64,000 nt of DNA from Prorocentrum cordatum (Eukaryota > Sar > Dinophyceae > Prorocentrales > Prorocentraceae), in NCBI GenBank assembly GCA_963575745.1, contig CAUYUJ010017877.1:148145-212144 (forward strand). The letters run 5' to 3'. Below, in pieces: positions 54,408 through 63,722 of the stretch; the stretch's first letter is position 1; each line of letters starts with the position of its first letter. Below the pieces are notes generated by a model. It was not told the DNA's origin and ran no database searches. It saw only the letters and a program-made list of their open reading frames with translations. Both the position numbers and the translations under genes were made by a program.

Positions 54408-54598
54408 TTATGCTCTGCTCTGCTATGCTGCGCTATGCTGCGCTGTGCTATGCTGTGCTGTGCTGCGCTATGCTATGCTATGTTATGCTATGCTATGCTG
54501 CGCTATGCTATGCTACGCTATGCTATGCTATGATATGCTGTGCTGCGCTATGCTGTGCTACGCTCTGCTATGCTATGCTGCGCTGTGCTATGCTAAAG
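54408..54598. repeat. ATGCT pentanucleotide array
   Basis: Perfectly phased pentamers ATGCT, GTGCT, ACGCT, CTGCT and GCGCT, roughly 38 units. Confidence 0.96.
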
Positions 54599-54720
54599 CT
54601 CGGCGAAACTAAGATGAATGTAAGCTAAGCTAAGATAAACCTGACCTGAGATGGAACGAAGCTAAGCTAAGATGAATTAAGCTAAGCTAAGATGAGATAA
54701 GCAGCGCTAAGCTAAAGGGA
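54599..54720. repeat. AAGCTAAGATGA-type pentamer array
   Basis: 'taagctaagctaagataaac', 'gaagctaagctaagatgaat': pentamers of the AAGCT class, continuing from the ATGCT array. Confidence 0.88.
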
Positions 54721-54859
54721 CGTCACTGGGGGAACCACGGGGCGGATGCCGGGGAAACCGCCCGGGGCGATTTACACTGCCCGGCCCTTGAAGAGAACAG
54801 GGTAAGAACCCTTCTAGGCAGAGCCTAGGTAGGGAATACTATCATTATCCAACCTGACA

Positions 54860-55160
54860 GGGTCAGGAAATGTCCGCCCCGACGAGCTGCGAGGATGTTT
54901 CAGGCGATTTTGGAGAGGCCACCTCCGGTCAGGGCGTCTCCAAATCCACAGTTGCGAGGGTGGCTCAGGCGAAACTGGCTGGTCAACGTGTTGCGTGGCC
55001 TCTCGGGGCATCTCCGACCTCAGAAGCGCGAGGGACTCTCGGGCGAAACACAGGACCACATCAGGACAGGGCATGTGGGAGCTAAGCGTTGCCAGTTGCC
55101 AGGATGTCGCAGGTCAAACTGGCCTGACAACCTGTTGCGTGGCATCTCGAAGTTCGGATC
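54860..55160. repeat. Degenerate tandem repeat of about 95 bp, three copies
   Basis: Units contain 'tgcgagg.tg..tcaggcgaaa' and 'tggtcaacgtgttgcgtggc' / 'tgacaacctgttgcgtggca', at about 54885, 54950 and 55098. Confidence 0.65.
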
Positions 55161-55405
55161 ATCATCATCATCAGCAGCACCATCATCAACATCACCATCA
55201 ACACCATCATCACCATCATCACCATCATCATCATCATGATAATAATATTAATCCTTATCATAATCATCACCATCATCATGACCACCACTACCGCTACCAC
55301 CACCACCATCATCAGCATCAGCAGCATCATCATCATCAGCATCAGCATCAGTATCATCATAATCATCATCATCCACCATCACCATCACCACTTCTTCATC
55401 ATCCC

Positions 55406-55438
<33 letters not shown>

Positions 55439-55553
55439 AATCATCGTCATCATCATCATAATCAGCATCAGCATCAGCATCACCATCATCAGCATGATCA
55501 GCATCATCATCGTCGTCGACGCCGTCGTCGTCGTCGGTAGCGTCGTCGTCATT

Positions 55554-55606
<53 letters not shown>

Positions 55607-55626
55607 TATCATCATCATCATCATCA
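55160..55626. repeat. CAT trinucleotide tract
   Basis: CAT/ATC triplets with a GTCGTC interruption at 55510-55545. Confidence 0.95.
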
Positions 55627-55629
55627 TGA

Positions 55630-56500
55630 AGGCCGGTCGAGAAACGGAAGGCCAAAAAGCCAAGGAGGAGGAGGAGGAGGAAGCGACGGGAAAGAGAACG
55701 AGGAGAGGCCGAAAAGTCGCGGAAGAAGAGGATAAGGCCCCGCAGAAGCCCAACCACGCCTCCACATGCTCGGAAAAGAACCCAAGATCTACCAAAGACG
55801 GCCCAACATACCCTCTGGACACCAGGAACCTGAAGTCGCCGGACAACTGGAGCGAACCCCGAGAGGGCATCTCAGGACCGTCGCCCCGACAAAAAACACA
55901 AACGCCTAACCTAAACGAGCGCAGGAAGGCAACCCCTTGACCCCTGCTTGAGAAAGTTCCCAAGCCATGAATTCAACTGTACGGGGAACCTCCTTTGGGG
56001 TCGGCGGCAGAGGCGGCAGCCTTTAGATAGTAGCAGGTTGGCCGCAGCTTCGAAGCGTCAGATTGGCATCGCTGATTTGTATGCATGTCGGTAAAGCATT
56101 TGGCCACGGTTGGTATCGCTTCGGCCCGATGCGTGCACTTGCTCAGTTGTAGTGCCGACTGCCATCGTAGTAACAATGGCGTCAAGACTAGCCGCGGTGG
56201 TCGTCCAACAACCCTAGCCGCGGTGGTAGTCCAATACTAAGGCGAGGACGATGTCATGATAGGACTGGTTCAGGATACGTTCCAGGATTTCCAGCGAACC
56301 TAGTGGTCCTCGATTCTGCAGCCCCGAGAAACATCAAGAAAAAGTGGACATCCTGGAAATCTGGGAAAGTATCATTATCATGACCCCTTGCTCGTCCGAA
56401 ATTACCGCCAAGAGTTCCATCGCCCGTAGGCAGCACGACTACTGCTACTACTGCGGTCGCCAGCCTTGGCCGAGACGCAGAGCTCCCCCGATGAGGGGCC
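55630..56500. other. No gene recognised
   Basis: A short GGA run at 55661-55680, then mixed sequence. 'tagccgcggtggt' occurs at 56189 and 56216. It may include the 3' untranslated region of the transporter gene on the minus strand. Confidence 0.5.
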
Positions 56501-56512
56501 GCGAACAACTTT

Positions 56513-57529
56513 TTACACTACGTACACAATATCTGCGTCTGGCTTCTCCGACCTGATGGGGGCGTCTGCGGCGGCCTTCTGCACGTCGACGGCGAACTGG
56601 GTGTAGACGCCGATCAGGGCGATGATGGCGAGGATCAACAGGCACTGGGAGATCCTGACCGTGTCACCGAAGATAATCGCATCCATCACATAGGCGATGC
56701 CGATATCGGCGGACGCAGCGATCCTGGTCTTCAAGTTGCCGGCCGTCAAGATGGCCGTGTTGTAAAGCGCGACCATCACGGGGAGCGACATGACACCGCC
56801 GACGAGCATGGGGAGGCCCCAGCCATGGAAAAGACCTCGCGACAAGTACTTGTGCTCGAACACGAGCATCAAGATGATGTTGAACACGGACTTGTACAGC
56901 TCGTTCACGAGGAAGCACCTGAGCGTCTCGGCACCCGAATCCTCCTCCAGGTCGTCGAGGCAGGACTTCGCCGTGGCCTCAAAGGCGATGTCGCCGACTC
57001 CATCTGAGAGGGCTGCACCAAGGCCCAAGAGCAACCCGACCAGCGACATGTTAATTTCGCCCTCGCCACCGAGAGAGTAGACGATGATGCACAAGAGCAA
57101 AGCCGCCATGGTGAGGAGCTGCGTGCGGTACGGCGTGGTCCGCGTCAACCAGATCTCCCCGAGGACGCCCGGCAGAATCGCGCACTTGTTGAGCAGAACC
57201 ACCAGGGTCGCGCTGAGGCCGTTCGCGAGCGCGAAGTTTTCAAGCACGAAGGTCAACGCGGAAAAGACTCCCGGAAGGGCGGCGCTGGCATACCTCCTGT
57301 TGCATACCTTGCGGGCCTCCGCGCGGCCGTGCACCGCGAGGAGGAGGAAGAGAAGCACAACGCAGAGCAGCAGCGAGCCGAGCAGCAGCGGCGCGATGCG
57401 GGAGAACTCTGCCGGCATGTCGTCCTGCGCCCAGCGGAAGCCGGCGGAGCGCCACGCGAGGGAGACCGGGAGGCTGGTCAAGACGGTCACCCTCGCCGCC
57501 GTGCTCGTCTTCGTCGCGGCCTTGGACAT
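56513..57529 (-). CDS. Multi-pass membrane transporter of the drug/metabolite transporter type
   Basis: An intact, intronless 338-residue protein. Hydrophobic segments lie at about residues 44-66, 83-104, 106-127, 136-153, 160-182, 207-225, 237-260, 268-288 and 292-314, with a weaker one near 12-28, close to the ten-helix plan of the drug/metabolite superfamily (EamA, nucleotide-sugar and triose-phosphate carriers). The block ALTFVLENFALANGLSATLV-VLLNK resembles the first repeat half of such carriers; an acidic loop (LDDLEEDSGAE, 191-201) separates the halves. The substrate cannot be told from sequence. The ATG at 57529 is the first Met of the frame that gives this topology. A spliced-leader relic lies 97 nt upstream on the same strand, so the gene probably arose from a reinserted processed mRNA, which also explains the lack of introns. 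The best-supported gene of the window. Confidence 0.9.
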   Translation of the reverse strand: MSKAATKTSTAARVTVLTSLPVSLAWRSAGFRWAQDDMPAEFSRIAPLLLGSLLLCVVLLFLLLAVHGRAEARKVCNRRYASAALPGVFSALTFVLENFALANGLSATLVVLLNKCAILPGVLGEIWLTRTTPYRTQLLTMAALLLCIIVYSLGGEGEINMSLVGLLLGLGAALSDGVGDIAFEATAKSCLDDLEEDSGAETLRCFLVNELYKSVFNIILMLVFEHKYLSRGLFHGWGLPMLVGGVMSLPVMVALYNTAILTAGNLKTRIAASADIGIAYVMDAIIFGDTVRISQCLLILAIIALIGVYTQFAVDVQKAAADAPIRSEKPDADIVYVV

Positions 57530-57625
57530 GCGCGCACAGGGGGCAGAGCCGCGTGCGGCCCACGGACGAACGGTCTGCCGCGCAAGCGAGTGGGTCCAGC
57601 GGAGACGGGCCTTGCGCCAGGAGGG

Positions 57626-57649
57626 CTCGAGCCAAGATGGGTTGGCGGA
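57626..57649 (-). other. Spliced-leader relic upstream of the transporter gene
   Basis: The minus strand reads TCCG-CCAAC-CCATCTTGGCTCGAG. The last 15 nt match the end of DinoSL (CCATTTTGGCTCAAG) at 13 positions, and TCCG matches its start; the middle has diverged. Its end lies 97 nt before the ATG of the transporter, on the same strand. Confidence 0.72.
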
Positions 57650-57689
57650 CCAAGCCGCAAGGAATGCTGGGACTGGCTGAGGCTCCCAC

Positions 57690-58060
57690 GAAGGACCTCA
57701 CAACGAATAGAGCCCTCTGGCAAGCTCTTGGGCGCCCCCCCCGCCCCTGGTGTGATGCAGCACGGCCCCCTGAGCCGCGTGGAACACGGCTGTCACACGT
57801 TGCGACCCCCACCTGGGACTTCGAGAAGAGAGGCGTCACATCTTGTGGCCCTCTGGGGCTTGCAAGAGACAGCCATCACAGATCACGGTCTTCTGTAGCC
57901 CGCGGGAGACGGTGCCACATGCTATGGGCCTCTGGAGACCGAGGACGAGAGCTCACATGTTGCCGCCAAACGGACTGCTGTTCGGGCACGGTGGCGGCAT
58001 TCGCCGCCAAACACTGGAGCAGCTGACCCAATATTGCACACAAGGTGAAGTCGCTGCTCT
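57690..58060. repeat. Degenerate repeat, ~55-65 bp units
   Basis: Loose recurrence of 'gccctctggggcttgcaaga', 'gggcctctggagaccgagga' with 'cacatgttgcc' / 'cacgttgcgacc' / 'cacatgctatggg'. Weakly conserved. Confidence 0.5.
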
Positions 58061-58119
58061 GCAACTGACTGCTGCAATTACCCACTTGCCAGCCTCCTCC
58101 TGCTGCTCCCGTTCCCGCC

Positions 58120-58255
58120 CGTCCCCCCCCCCCCCCTCACGGCACATGCTCGGTGGAGATGGGTGGAGACGCAGGAGGAGAGGGAGGAGGAGGAGGAGGA
58201 GGAGGAAGAAGAAGAGGAGGACAGGGAGGAGGGAGGAGGGAGGAGGGAGGAGCAA
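58120..58255. repeat. GGA microsatellite with a C-run
   Basis: C homopolymer near 58125-58137, then AGGAGG/GGAGGA to about 58250, next to the inverted-repeat element. Confidence 0.88.
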
Positions 58256-58260
58256 AAAAC

Positions 58261-58964
58261 GGTGGAATCTGGAGGTTGGGTCGGTAACCTCCGGAGGTTA
58301 CCGATTCCCCCTCGGACAGTGAGTCGGTAACCTCCGGAGGTTACCGATTCCCCCTCGGAGGTTCTGTTGAAGTTGCGCTGTTTCAATTCCGTACGTGGAA
58401 TGTAAAATCCCTCCACGTGCACACTCCGTACTGTTCTTCACCCTTCTCCTTTCCCCCCTCATCCTGCTCATGGTACTTTCCCTCATCGCCCTCATGTTCC
58501 GGAGGTTGCCGATGGCCTCTCTTCCCCCCAATGGAGCGGTGGTGGAAACGCTCCCGACAAGGAAGGGCCCCGCCTCCCCGCTCAAGCGGGGCCCCCCGAC
58601 AGAGAATCGACTTGCCCTCCCCCGCCCTTCCCGCCCCCGAGTCGGTAACCTCCGGAGGTTACCGATTTCCCCTCCCGCCCCTCCTCCCCCCCGAATCGGT
58701 AACCTCCGGAGGTTCCCGACCTCCCGCCCCCCAGGGGGATGGAGAGGAACGCGTCCCCAGGGAAACAACTCCAAGGGAAGAAACAACTCCAGAACCACAA
58801 GGGAAAACGGCTTCAAAACCCTGCTCCAGGAGAAGCAACGGGAACTTCCGAAGGTTACCGATCCCCCCCCCCCCTGGGGGGAAGGGGGGAGGCCAATTCG
58901 GTGGAATCCGGAGGTCCGAATCGGTAACCTCCGGAGGTTACCGACCCAACCTCCGGATTTCACC
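58261..58964. mobile_element. 704-bp element with 44-bp terminal inverted repeats and internal palindromes
   Basis: Left end GGTGGAATCTGGAGGTTGGG followed by a 24-bp palindrome; the right end is the same in reverse (palindrome, then CCCAACCTCCGGATTTCACC). The 44-bp ends differ at two positions. Internally the 24-bp perfect palindrome TCGGTAACCTCC/GGAGGTTACCGA occurs at 58281, 58324, 58642 and 58921 and, with one mismatch, at 58696; a half copy is near 58847. A 221-codon frame on the minus strand (58963-58298) runs nearly end to end with four GNLRRLP repeats, but two plus-strand frames are open too. I cannot say whether it encodes anything. No target duplication is evident. Confidence 0.88.
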
Positions 58965-59395
58965 CGAGAGACCCCCCAGGCGCCCCCCAGTGGCCCCCAA
59001 GAGGCCCCCCAAAAGGCTCCCCATGGGCTCCCCTAGGAGGCCACAAAAAGCCGACCAGATGCCCCCCAGAGCTCTCTAGGCCCTTGAGAATTGAGCCCTC
59101 GCGGGCGCGAGCGTAAACACCTAGCCGTTCCAGCTCCAACCGAAACGCCCTGGACGTCTCTGCTCCGCTGGGGGTCGGCGCAATGGCGCGATCCACTTGG
59201 GCGACGAAAAAGACACGGGTCTTACGCGGGATGGTATAGCGACCTTACGCGGTGGGTTACGCGGGCCGCCAGCGCGGCACGCTAGACCTTACGCGAGCAA
59301 CTTACGCGCCAATGTCGGCGCAATCGTGTCCGTGTCTTTCTGCGTCTTGCTTTTTCTCAGTGGGGGCATCGCTCACTTGGACCACCTGGGATCTC
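58965..59395. other. No gene recognised
   Basis: A short CCAAGAGGCCCC-type stretch at 58985-59060, then mixed sequence. 'ttacgcgg/ttacgcgag' recurs several times at 59222-59310. Confidence 0.55.
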
Positions 59396-59399
59396 TGAG

Positions 59400-59530
59400 A
59401 GCCAGCGGGTCGGGAGCTCCCTCCCTCCTCGCCCTCCCTCCCTCCTCGCCCTCCCTCCCTCCGCGCCCTCCTCGCCCGCTCCTTCCCTCCCTCGCTCGCC
59501 CTCCTCGCCCTCCCTCCCGCCCGCCCCCCC
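59400..59530. repeat. CCCTCC tract
   Basis: 'ctccctccctcctcgccctc' repeated about four times, ending in a C homopolymer. Confidence 0.9.
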
Positions 59531-59676
59531 CCCCCCCGCCGCTGCTCGAGCACGGGGCCGTGCCCGCCCGTGCCGGCCCCGCCCCGCCCCGCCCACGCGC
59601 GCCCCGACGGCCTGGCCTCGCCCCCGAACGAAAGAAGCAAACGCAGCGGGCCCCGAGGGATCCTGTCATCCGACTG

Positions 59677-59745
59677 CCTGCCAGACCACCCCAACACAAC
59701 CCGAAGGCCCGAAGTTCGGGTTGGGGGGGGGGTACAGGGCAATTT
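59677..59745. mobile_element. Family D element, partial copy
   Basis: 'gcctgccagaccaccccaac', 'cgaaggcccgaagttcgggt', 'tgggggggg.gtacagg' aligns with the left 65-70 bp of the element at 46741. The right end is absent. Confidence 0.75.
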
Positions 59746-59871
59746 TACCTAACAGCGAAGACTGATAAGTTTCTAATGGGGTCAAAAGAGAGCATCTGAT
59801 GACTCCCCAGAGGGGGTCTGGGCGGGAGCCGGACAGGCGAGGGCCAGGCTCGTTTTAAGCAAACAGTCGCA

Positions 59872-60268
59872 CACTTCGTGCTCTTCGACCTCCCAGAACT
59901 CCATTCCCGGGCCACATTTTGAATGCCCGGAACCAACTGTACGCCACTTCGTGCTCTTCGACTTCCCAGAACTCCATTCCCGGGCCACATTTTGGGTGCC
60001 CGGAACCAACTGTAGGCCACTTCGTGCTCTTCGACTTCCCAGAACTCCATTCCCGGGCCACATTTTGGATGCCCGGAGCAATCTGTAGGCCACTTCGTGC
60101 TCTTGGACTTCACAGAACTTCATTCCCGGGCCACATTTTGGATGCCCGGAGCCAACTGTAGGCCACTTCGTGCTCTTGGACTTCCCAGAACTTTACTCCC
60201 GGGCAACATTTTGAATGCCCGGAGCCAACTGTGCGCCACTTCGTGCTCTTCCACTTCCCAGACTTCCA
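59872..60268. repeat. 73-bp minisatellite, about 5.5 copies
   Basis: 'cacttcgtgctctt' starts at 59872, 59945, 60018, 60091, 60164 and 60237, exactly 73 bp apart. The unit includes 'cccagaactccattcccggg' and 'cacattttggatgcccgga'. Its last copy ends about 30 nt before the spliced-leader relic of the next gene. Confidence 0.96.
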
Positions 60269-60299
60269 AGACTCATAATCTTCATCATCATCATCGTCC

Positions 60300-60320
60300 C
60301 CGTAGCCTTCTTGGCTACAG
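60300..60320 (+). other. Spliced-leader relic upstream of the 214-residue gene
   Basis: Plus strand CCGTAGCC-TTCTTGGCT-ACAG matches DinoSL at 17 of 21 positions, including the first eight and TTGGCT. It ends 57 nt before the ATG at 60378. Confidence 0.75.
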
Positions 60321-60377
60321 CCCTGCTTCCGAAGATTTCCTTTCAAAGGAACTGCGCAGCGCCTACTGCGCACCTTA

Positions 60378-61022
60378 ATGCCAGGACATGCTGATAGTTC
60401 TCGGTCTGGCGGCGGTGCTCCTGACCCTGCTGCATTGAACAGCGGTGCTCCTCAGCCTGCGGCAGGGAACAGCGCTGCTCCTCAGCGTGCTGCATTGAGC
60501 GGTCCTCTGCAAACGCTCGTCGAGCACGTGAAGCAGTTCGGCCGGATACCGAAGCGAAATAAAGGAACGTCCGAACAAGAACGGGCCGAAAACAAGTTGG
60601 CCAAACGTTTCTCGGACCATCGCGACCGCATCCCCAAAGACATTTTGCATGAACTGCGGGCCCTGGGCTGTGCTGATCAGCGGCAGACGGAGACCGAGGA
60701 GCTCAAGCGGAAGCAGAAGACCGAGGAGCTCATGCAGCAAAAGCGAGACAAGACCGAGGAGCTCATGCAGCAAGTGCGAGACCTCGGCCGCCACCCGAAG
60801 GAGTATGCCGGGCGTGGCCTCGCAGAGCGGCAGCTGGCAGAGAAAGTCCGGAAAGCACGGAAAGCCAACCAGTTCTCCCCGGAGCAGGACGCCGAGCTCC
60901 AGGCCTTCAAGCAAGCGGAGAGCGAAGCCACAACAAAGACTCGCATCGCGGAGGCGGAGGGCCTTCCAAACCCCATGGAAGGGTTCGCTGAGGAGGCGCA
61001 GAACAGGATCTCTCCAGACTAA
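60378..61022 (+). CDS. Basic/coiled-coil protein with two FGR-P repeats (helicase-associated-like)
   Basis: A 214-residue intronless protein. Residues 1-41 are low-complexity (GAPQPAAGNSAAPQ). Two related segments follow: TLVEHVKQFGRIPKRNKGTS then RAENKLAKRF (about 46-80), and LMQQVRDLGRHPKEYAGRGL then AERQLAEKVRKARKANQF (about 127-165). The pattern V-x-x-F/L-G-R-x-P, an acidic/basic helix and a K-A-R-K-A turn recalls the helicase-associated repeat common in protist proteins. Between them is a charged stretch with a repeated TEELMQQ-R motif, probably a coiled coil. No catalytic domain. Function unknown; nucleic-acid binding is inference. A spliced-leader relic 57 nt upstream marks it as a reinserted cDNA. 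Confidence 0.75.
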   Translation: MPGHADSSRSGGGAPDPAALNSGAPQPAAGNSAAPQRAALSGPLQTLVEHVKQFGRIPKRNKGTSEQERAENKLAKRFSDHRDRIPKDILHELRALGCADQRQTETEELKRKQKTEELMQQKRDKTEELMQQVRDLGRHPKEYAGRGLAERQLAEKVRKARKANQFSPEQDAELQAFKQAESEATTKTRIAEAEGLPNPMEGFAEEAQNRISPD

Positions 61023-61077
61023 ATCCATGGCGAGCAGTCTCTCGTTTACGCATACGCTAGTGGATAGCAATGTGTAC

Positions 61078-61234
61078 TTGGTACTACTACTGTTTCTGCT
61101 ACTTCTACTACTACTTCTACTGCTACCATTACTACTGATCGTCCTACCACTCCAGCTCGTACTACTAGTACCACTGGTGGGCCTACTACTACTACTTCTA
61201 CTTCTTCTTCTACTACTACTACTACTACTACTAG

Positions 61235-61320
<86 letters not shown>

Positions 61321-61325
61321 TTACC
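61078..61325. repeat. TAC trinucleotide tract
   Basis: TAC/CTA triplets, mixed with TTC and TGC in the first part and pure after about 61210. It separates the two head-to-tail genes. Confidence 0.95.
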
Positions 61326-61498
61326 GCTGCCCTTCAGAGTACTACTGATGTTGCTGCTGCTGCTGCTGCTCCTGTAGCTACTGCTGTTGCAGCTACTGCC
61401 ATTGCAACTACTACTCCGACTGGGGGTACTACCGTTGCCACCATTGAGGACACTTTGAGCTCTCCAGTATTGATTGTACAAATCAACATGCGACAAGA

Positions 61499-61522
61499 TC
61501 CGTAGCCACTTGTTTGCTCGAG
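61499..61522 (+). other. Spliced-leader relic upstream of the 260-residue gene
   Basis: Plus strand TCCGTAGCCA-CTTGTT-TGCTCGAG: the first ten bases are exact DinoSL, then two inserted bases and GCTC-GAG near the end (18 of 22 matched). It ends 51 nt before the ATG at 61574. Confidence 0.75.
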
Positions 61523-61573
61523 ATCCACCTGTGCGCCCAGCCGCGGCGGTGCTCCTCAGCCTGCTTTCTCGCA

Positions 61574-62356
61574 ATGCCAGGACGCGACAAGGCGGCGTCG
61601 CCCCCGCCGCCCCCGCCGCCATCTGATGTCCCGGAGGAGTCTCTGCCGCTTCCGCCCGGACCGCCTGCCGAGCCAGATTTCGATGTGGTTTTTGAGCGAG
61701 CTCACCTCGAACAGGTTCCCCGTGCACCAGGCATGGGTGGCAATGCCGCCTGCCAATGGCAGCGCGCGCTGCGCGCGCAGTGCATTGCCAACGACGCGTC
61801 GTTCAGAGACGTAACAAACGACCCGTTCTACGACTGGAAGCAACTGCTTCGGTCTGCCGCTCCGGGTCTCGCTGACCGGGTAATCGGCCAGGGCGTCGCC
61901 CGGGTTCTCTTTCGCATCATCGAGACAGAGCGCGACCCAAACTACTCCAACACGGATGGCCACGGCAGCCATTTCTTTGAGTTCGTTCGCGCAGACGGCT
62001 CAGCCATGCGCCTGCATTACCACAAGAACGGCCGACCCGATGAGCCCACCTATGTCGGTCCACCACGCGCCGTTGCTCAGCCTGCGGTGCCTGGGCCTGC
62101 CGCTACTCAGCCTGATGTACCTGGTGGCAGCGCTGCTCAGCCTGCCATGCCTAGCGGTGGCGCTGCTCAGCCTGCCGTGCCTGGCGGTGATGCCCCGCTG
62201 CTCTTCGCACTGGAGCACCTGCAAGAGGCCGCCCGCTCGCGCCAGACTGTGGGCCGCGACGAAGCGAGCGCCGCTCTCCAAACGCTGTTGCACTACCACC
62301 ATGGCGAGACTGCCCCAGGTGCTGTTGACATCACCGATGGCTCAGCGTTTGACTAG
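61574..62356 (+). CDS. Uncharacterised 260-residue protein with Pro-rich ends
   Basis: Starts MPGRDKAAS, an N-terminus like the preceding gene (MPGHADSS). A Pro-rich stretch (residues 10-38) is followed by a folded-looking region of ordinary composition: ACQWQRALRAQCIANDASFR, FYDWKQLLRSAAPGLADRVI, VARVLFRIIETERDPNYSNT, HFFEFVRADGSAMRLHYHKN (about 58-168). Then comes a repeat of AQPAVPG units (about 178-212) and a tail FALEHLQEAARSRQTVGRDE. I recognise no family. The same AQPA-coding motif recurs as non-coding DNA downstream (62669-62957). I chose 61574 over the upstream in-frame non-ATG extension because it is the first ATG after the leader relic. Confidence 0.7.
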   Translation: MPGRDKAASPPPPPPPSDVPEESLPLPPGPPAEPDFDVVFERAHLEQVPRAPGMGGNAACQWQRALRAQCIANDASFRDVTNDPFYDWKQLLRSAAPGLADRVIGQGVARVLFRIIETERDPNYSNTDGHGSHFFEFVRADGSAMRLHYHKNGRPDEPTYVGPPRAVAQPAVPGPAATQPDVPGGSAAQPAMPSGGAAQPAVPGGDAPLLFALEHLQEAARSRQTVGRDEASAALQTLLHYHHGETAPGAVDITDGSAFD

Positions 62357-62365
62357 CTTCGATGG

Positions 62366-62647
62366 GTGGCACAGATCGAGGGTGCGCGCGACGTCATCCG
62401 GAATGGCGTCCACAGGGTCTACGTTGTCCGCTGGAATCCGCACTGGGCCCCAGAGGCCGTCTTCTGCTACGGCAACAACACGTACAGCACACTGGTGCCT
62501 CGCAACGCGCGATACAATGGCTCATGGAGCCACGCGCGCATTGTGATTCACCGACAGGCCAATTGGGTGACCGAGCCGTTGCTCTCTGCGGCCCCTGTGG
62601 CAGCTACGCCGTGGCTGTTGTTGCGGGATCAGGTGACCTGGGAGTGA
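62366..62647 (+). CDS. Possible remnant of an uncharacterised protein
   Basis: An open frame just after the 260-residue gene reads QIEGARDVIRNGVHRVYVVR, then WNPHWAPEAVFCYGNNTYST and ARIVIHRQANWVTEP. It has ordinary composition and no ATG at the start, so it may be a frameshifted continuation of the preceding gene or a separate fragment. No family recognised. Confidence 0.4.
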   Translation: MAQIEGARDVIRNGVHRVYVVRWNPHWAPEAVFCYGNNTYSTLVPRNARYNGSWSHARIVIHRQANWVTEPLLSAAPVAATPWLLLRDQVTWE

Positions 62648-62668
62648 TCTCTGGCAAACAAAATGTGG

Positions 62669-62957
62669 TGCTTCTCAGCCTGCATTCATGTGACACGCAA
62701 TGCCGTGGCCTGCACTCGCGTAGTGCTTCTCAGCCTGCACTCGCGCGGTGCTTCTCAGCCTGCGCCCCCTCGGTACTTGCCAGCCGCCGGATTGGCGCGA
62801 TTTCCTGCAATACAAGCGGGAGAGGTGAAGTATTCGAGCCCGCGTGTCCACGGTGCTTCTCGGCGTGCGTACTTGTAATCTTAGTTCCAGCAGTAGTAGG
62901 ACTGCGCGGCCGCGGTGTTTCTCAGCCTCCGAGTTTCTGCGGTGCTTCTCAGCCTGC
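62669..62957. repeat. Clustered 15-bp motif TGCTTCTCAGCCTGC
   Basis: Exact at 62669, 62724, 62749 and 62943; with changes at 62854 and 62916. The TGCTCCTCAGCCTGC variant also lies in coding sequence at 60446 and in the leader region at 61550. Confidence 0.88.
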
Positions 62958-63180
62958 AAGTTTTGCCGACTGTCCGCTTCGCACGCCGCTCCTCAGTGCG
63001 CTCCTCTTCCGTTTGCGAGATGTCTTCCAATATTTGGTTGGAGGCCGAGAAAGACGGACATAACAATTCCAAGTAGCGCGGTCATCGTCCCATCATTCTC
63101 CTCAATCATCACATCATCATCATCATCAATGGCTTCGCCGAGCACCCCGGTGGAGACTCAGGTCTTACGGGTCCGTGCCC

Positions 63181-63525
<345 letters not shown>

Positions 63526-63564
63526 TCACACTAAATCCATTCATGGGAGTGCCTGTTTTGGAGC

Positions 63565-63722
63565 TACATTCATTGATGCAAGTGTGTCGTTTGAGGCTCA
63601 ACCCGTTGATAGCAGTGTCTCGTTTGGAATCACATCCGTTGATAGCAGTGTCTTGTTTAGACCTCAATGCATTTATACAAAGATCTCATTTGGAGATACC
63701 GTTATCGAAAGCAGTGTTTCTA
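63565..63722. repeat. Minisatellite of about 37 bp, four to five copies
   Basis: 'cattgatgcaagtgtgtcgt', 'cgttgatagcagtgtctcgt', 'cgttgatagcagtgtcttgt' and 'ttatcgaaagcagtgtttct' start 34-39 bp apart (one copy diverged). Confidence 0.85.
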
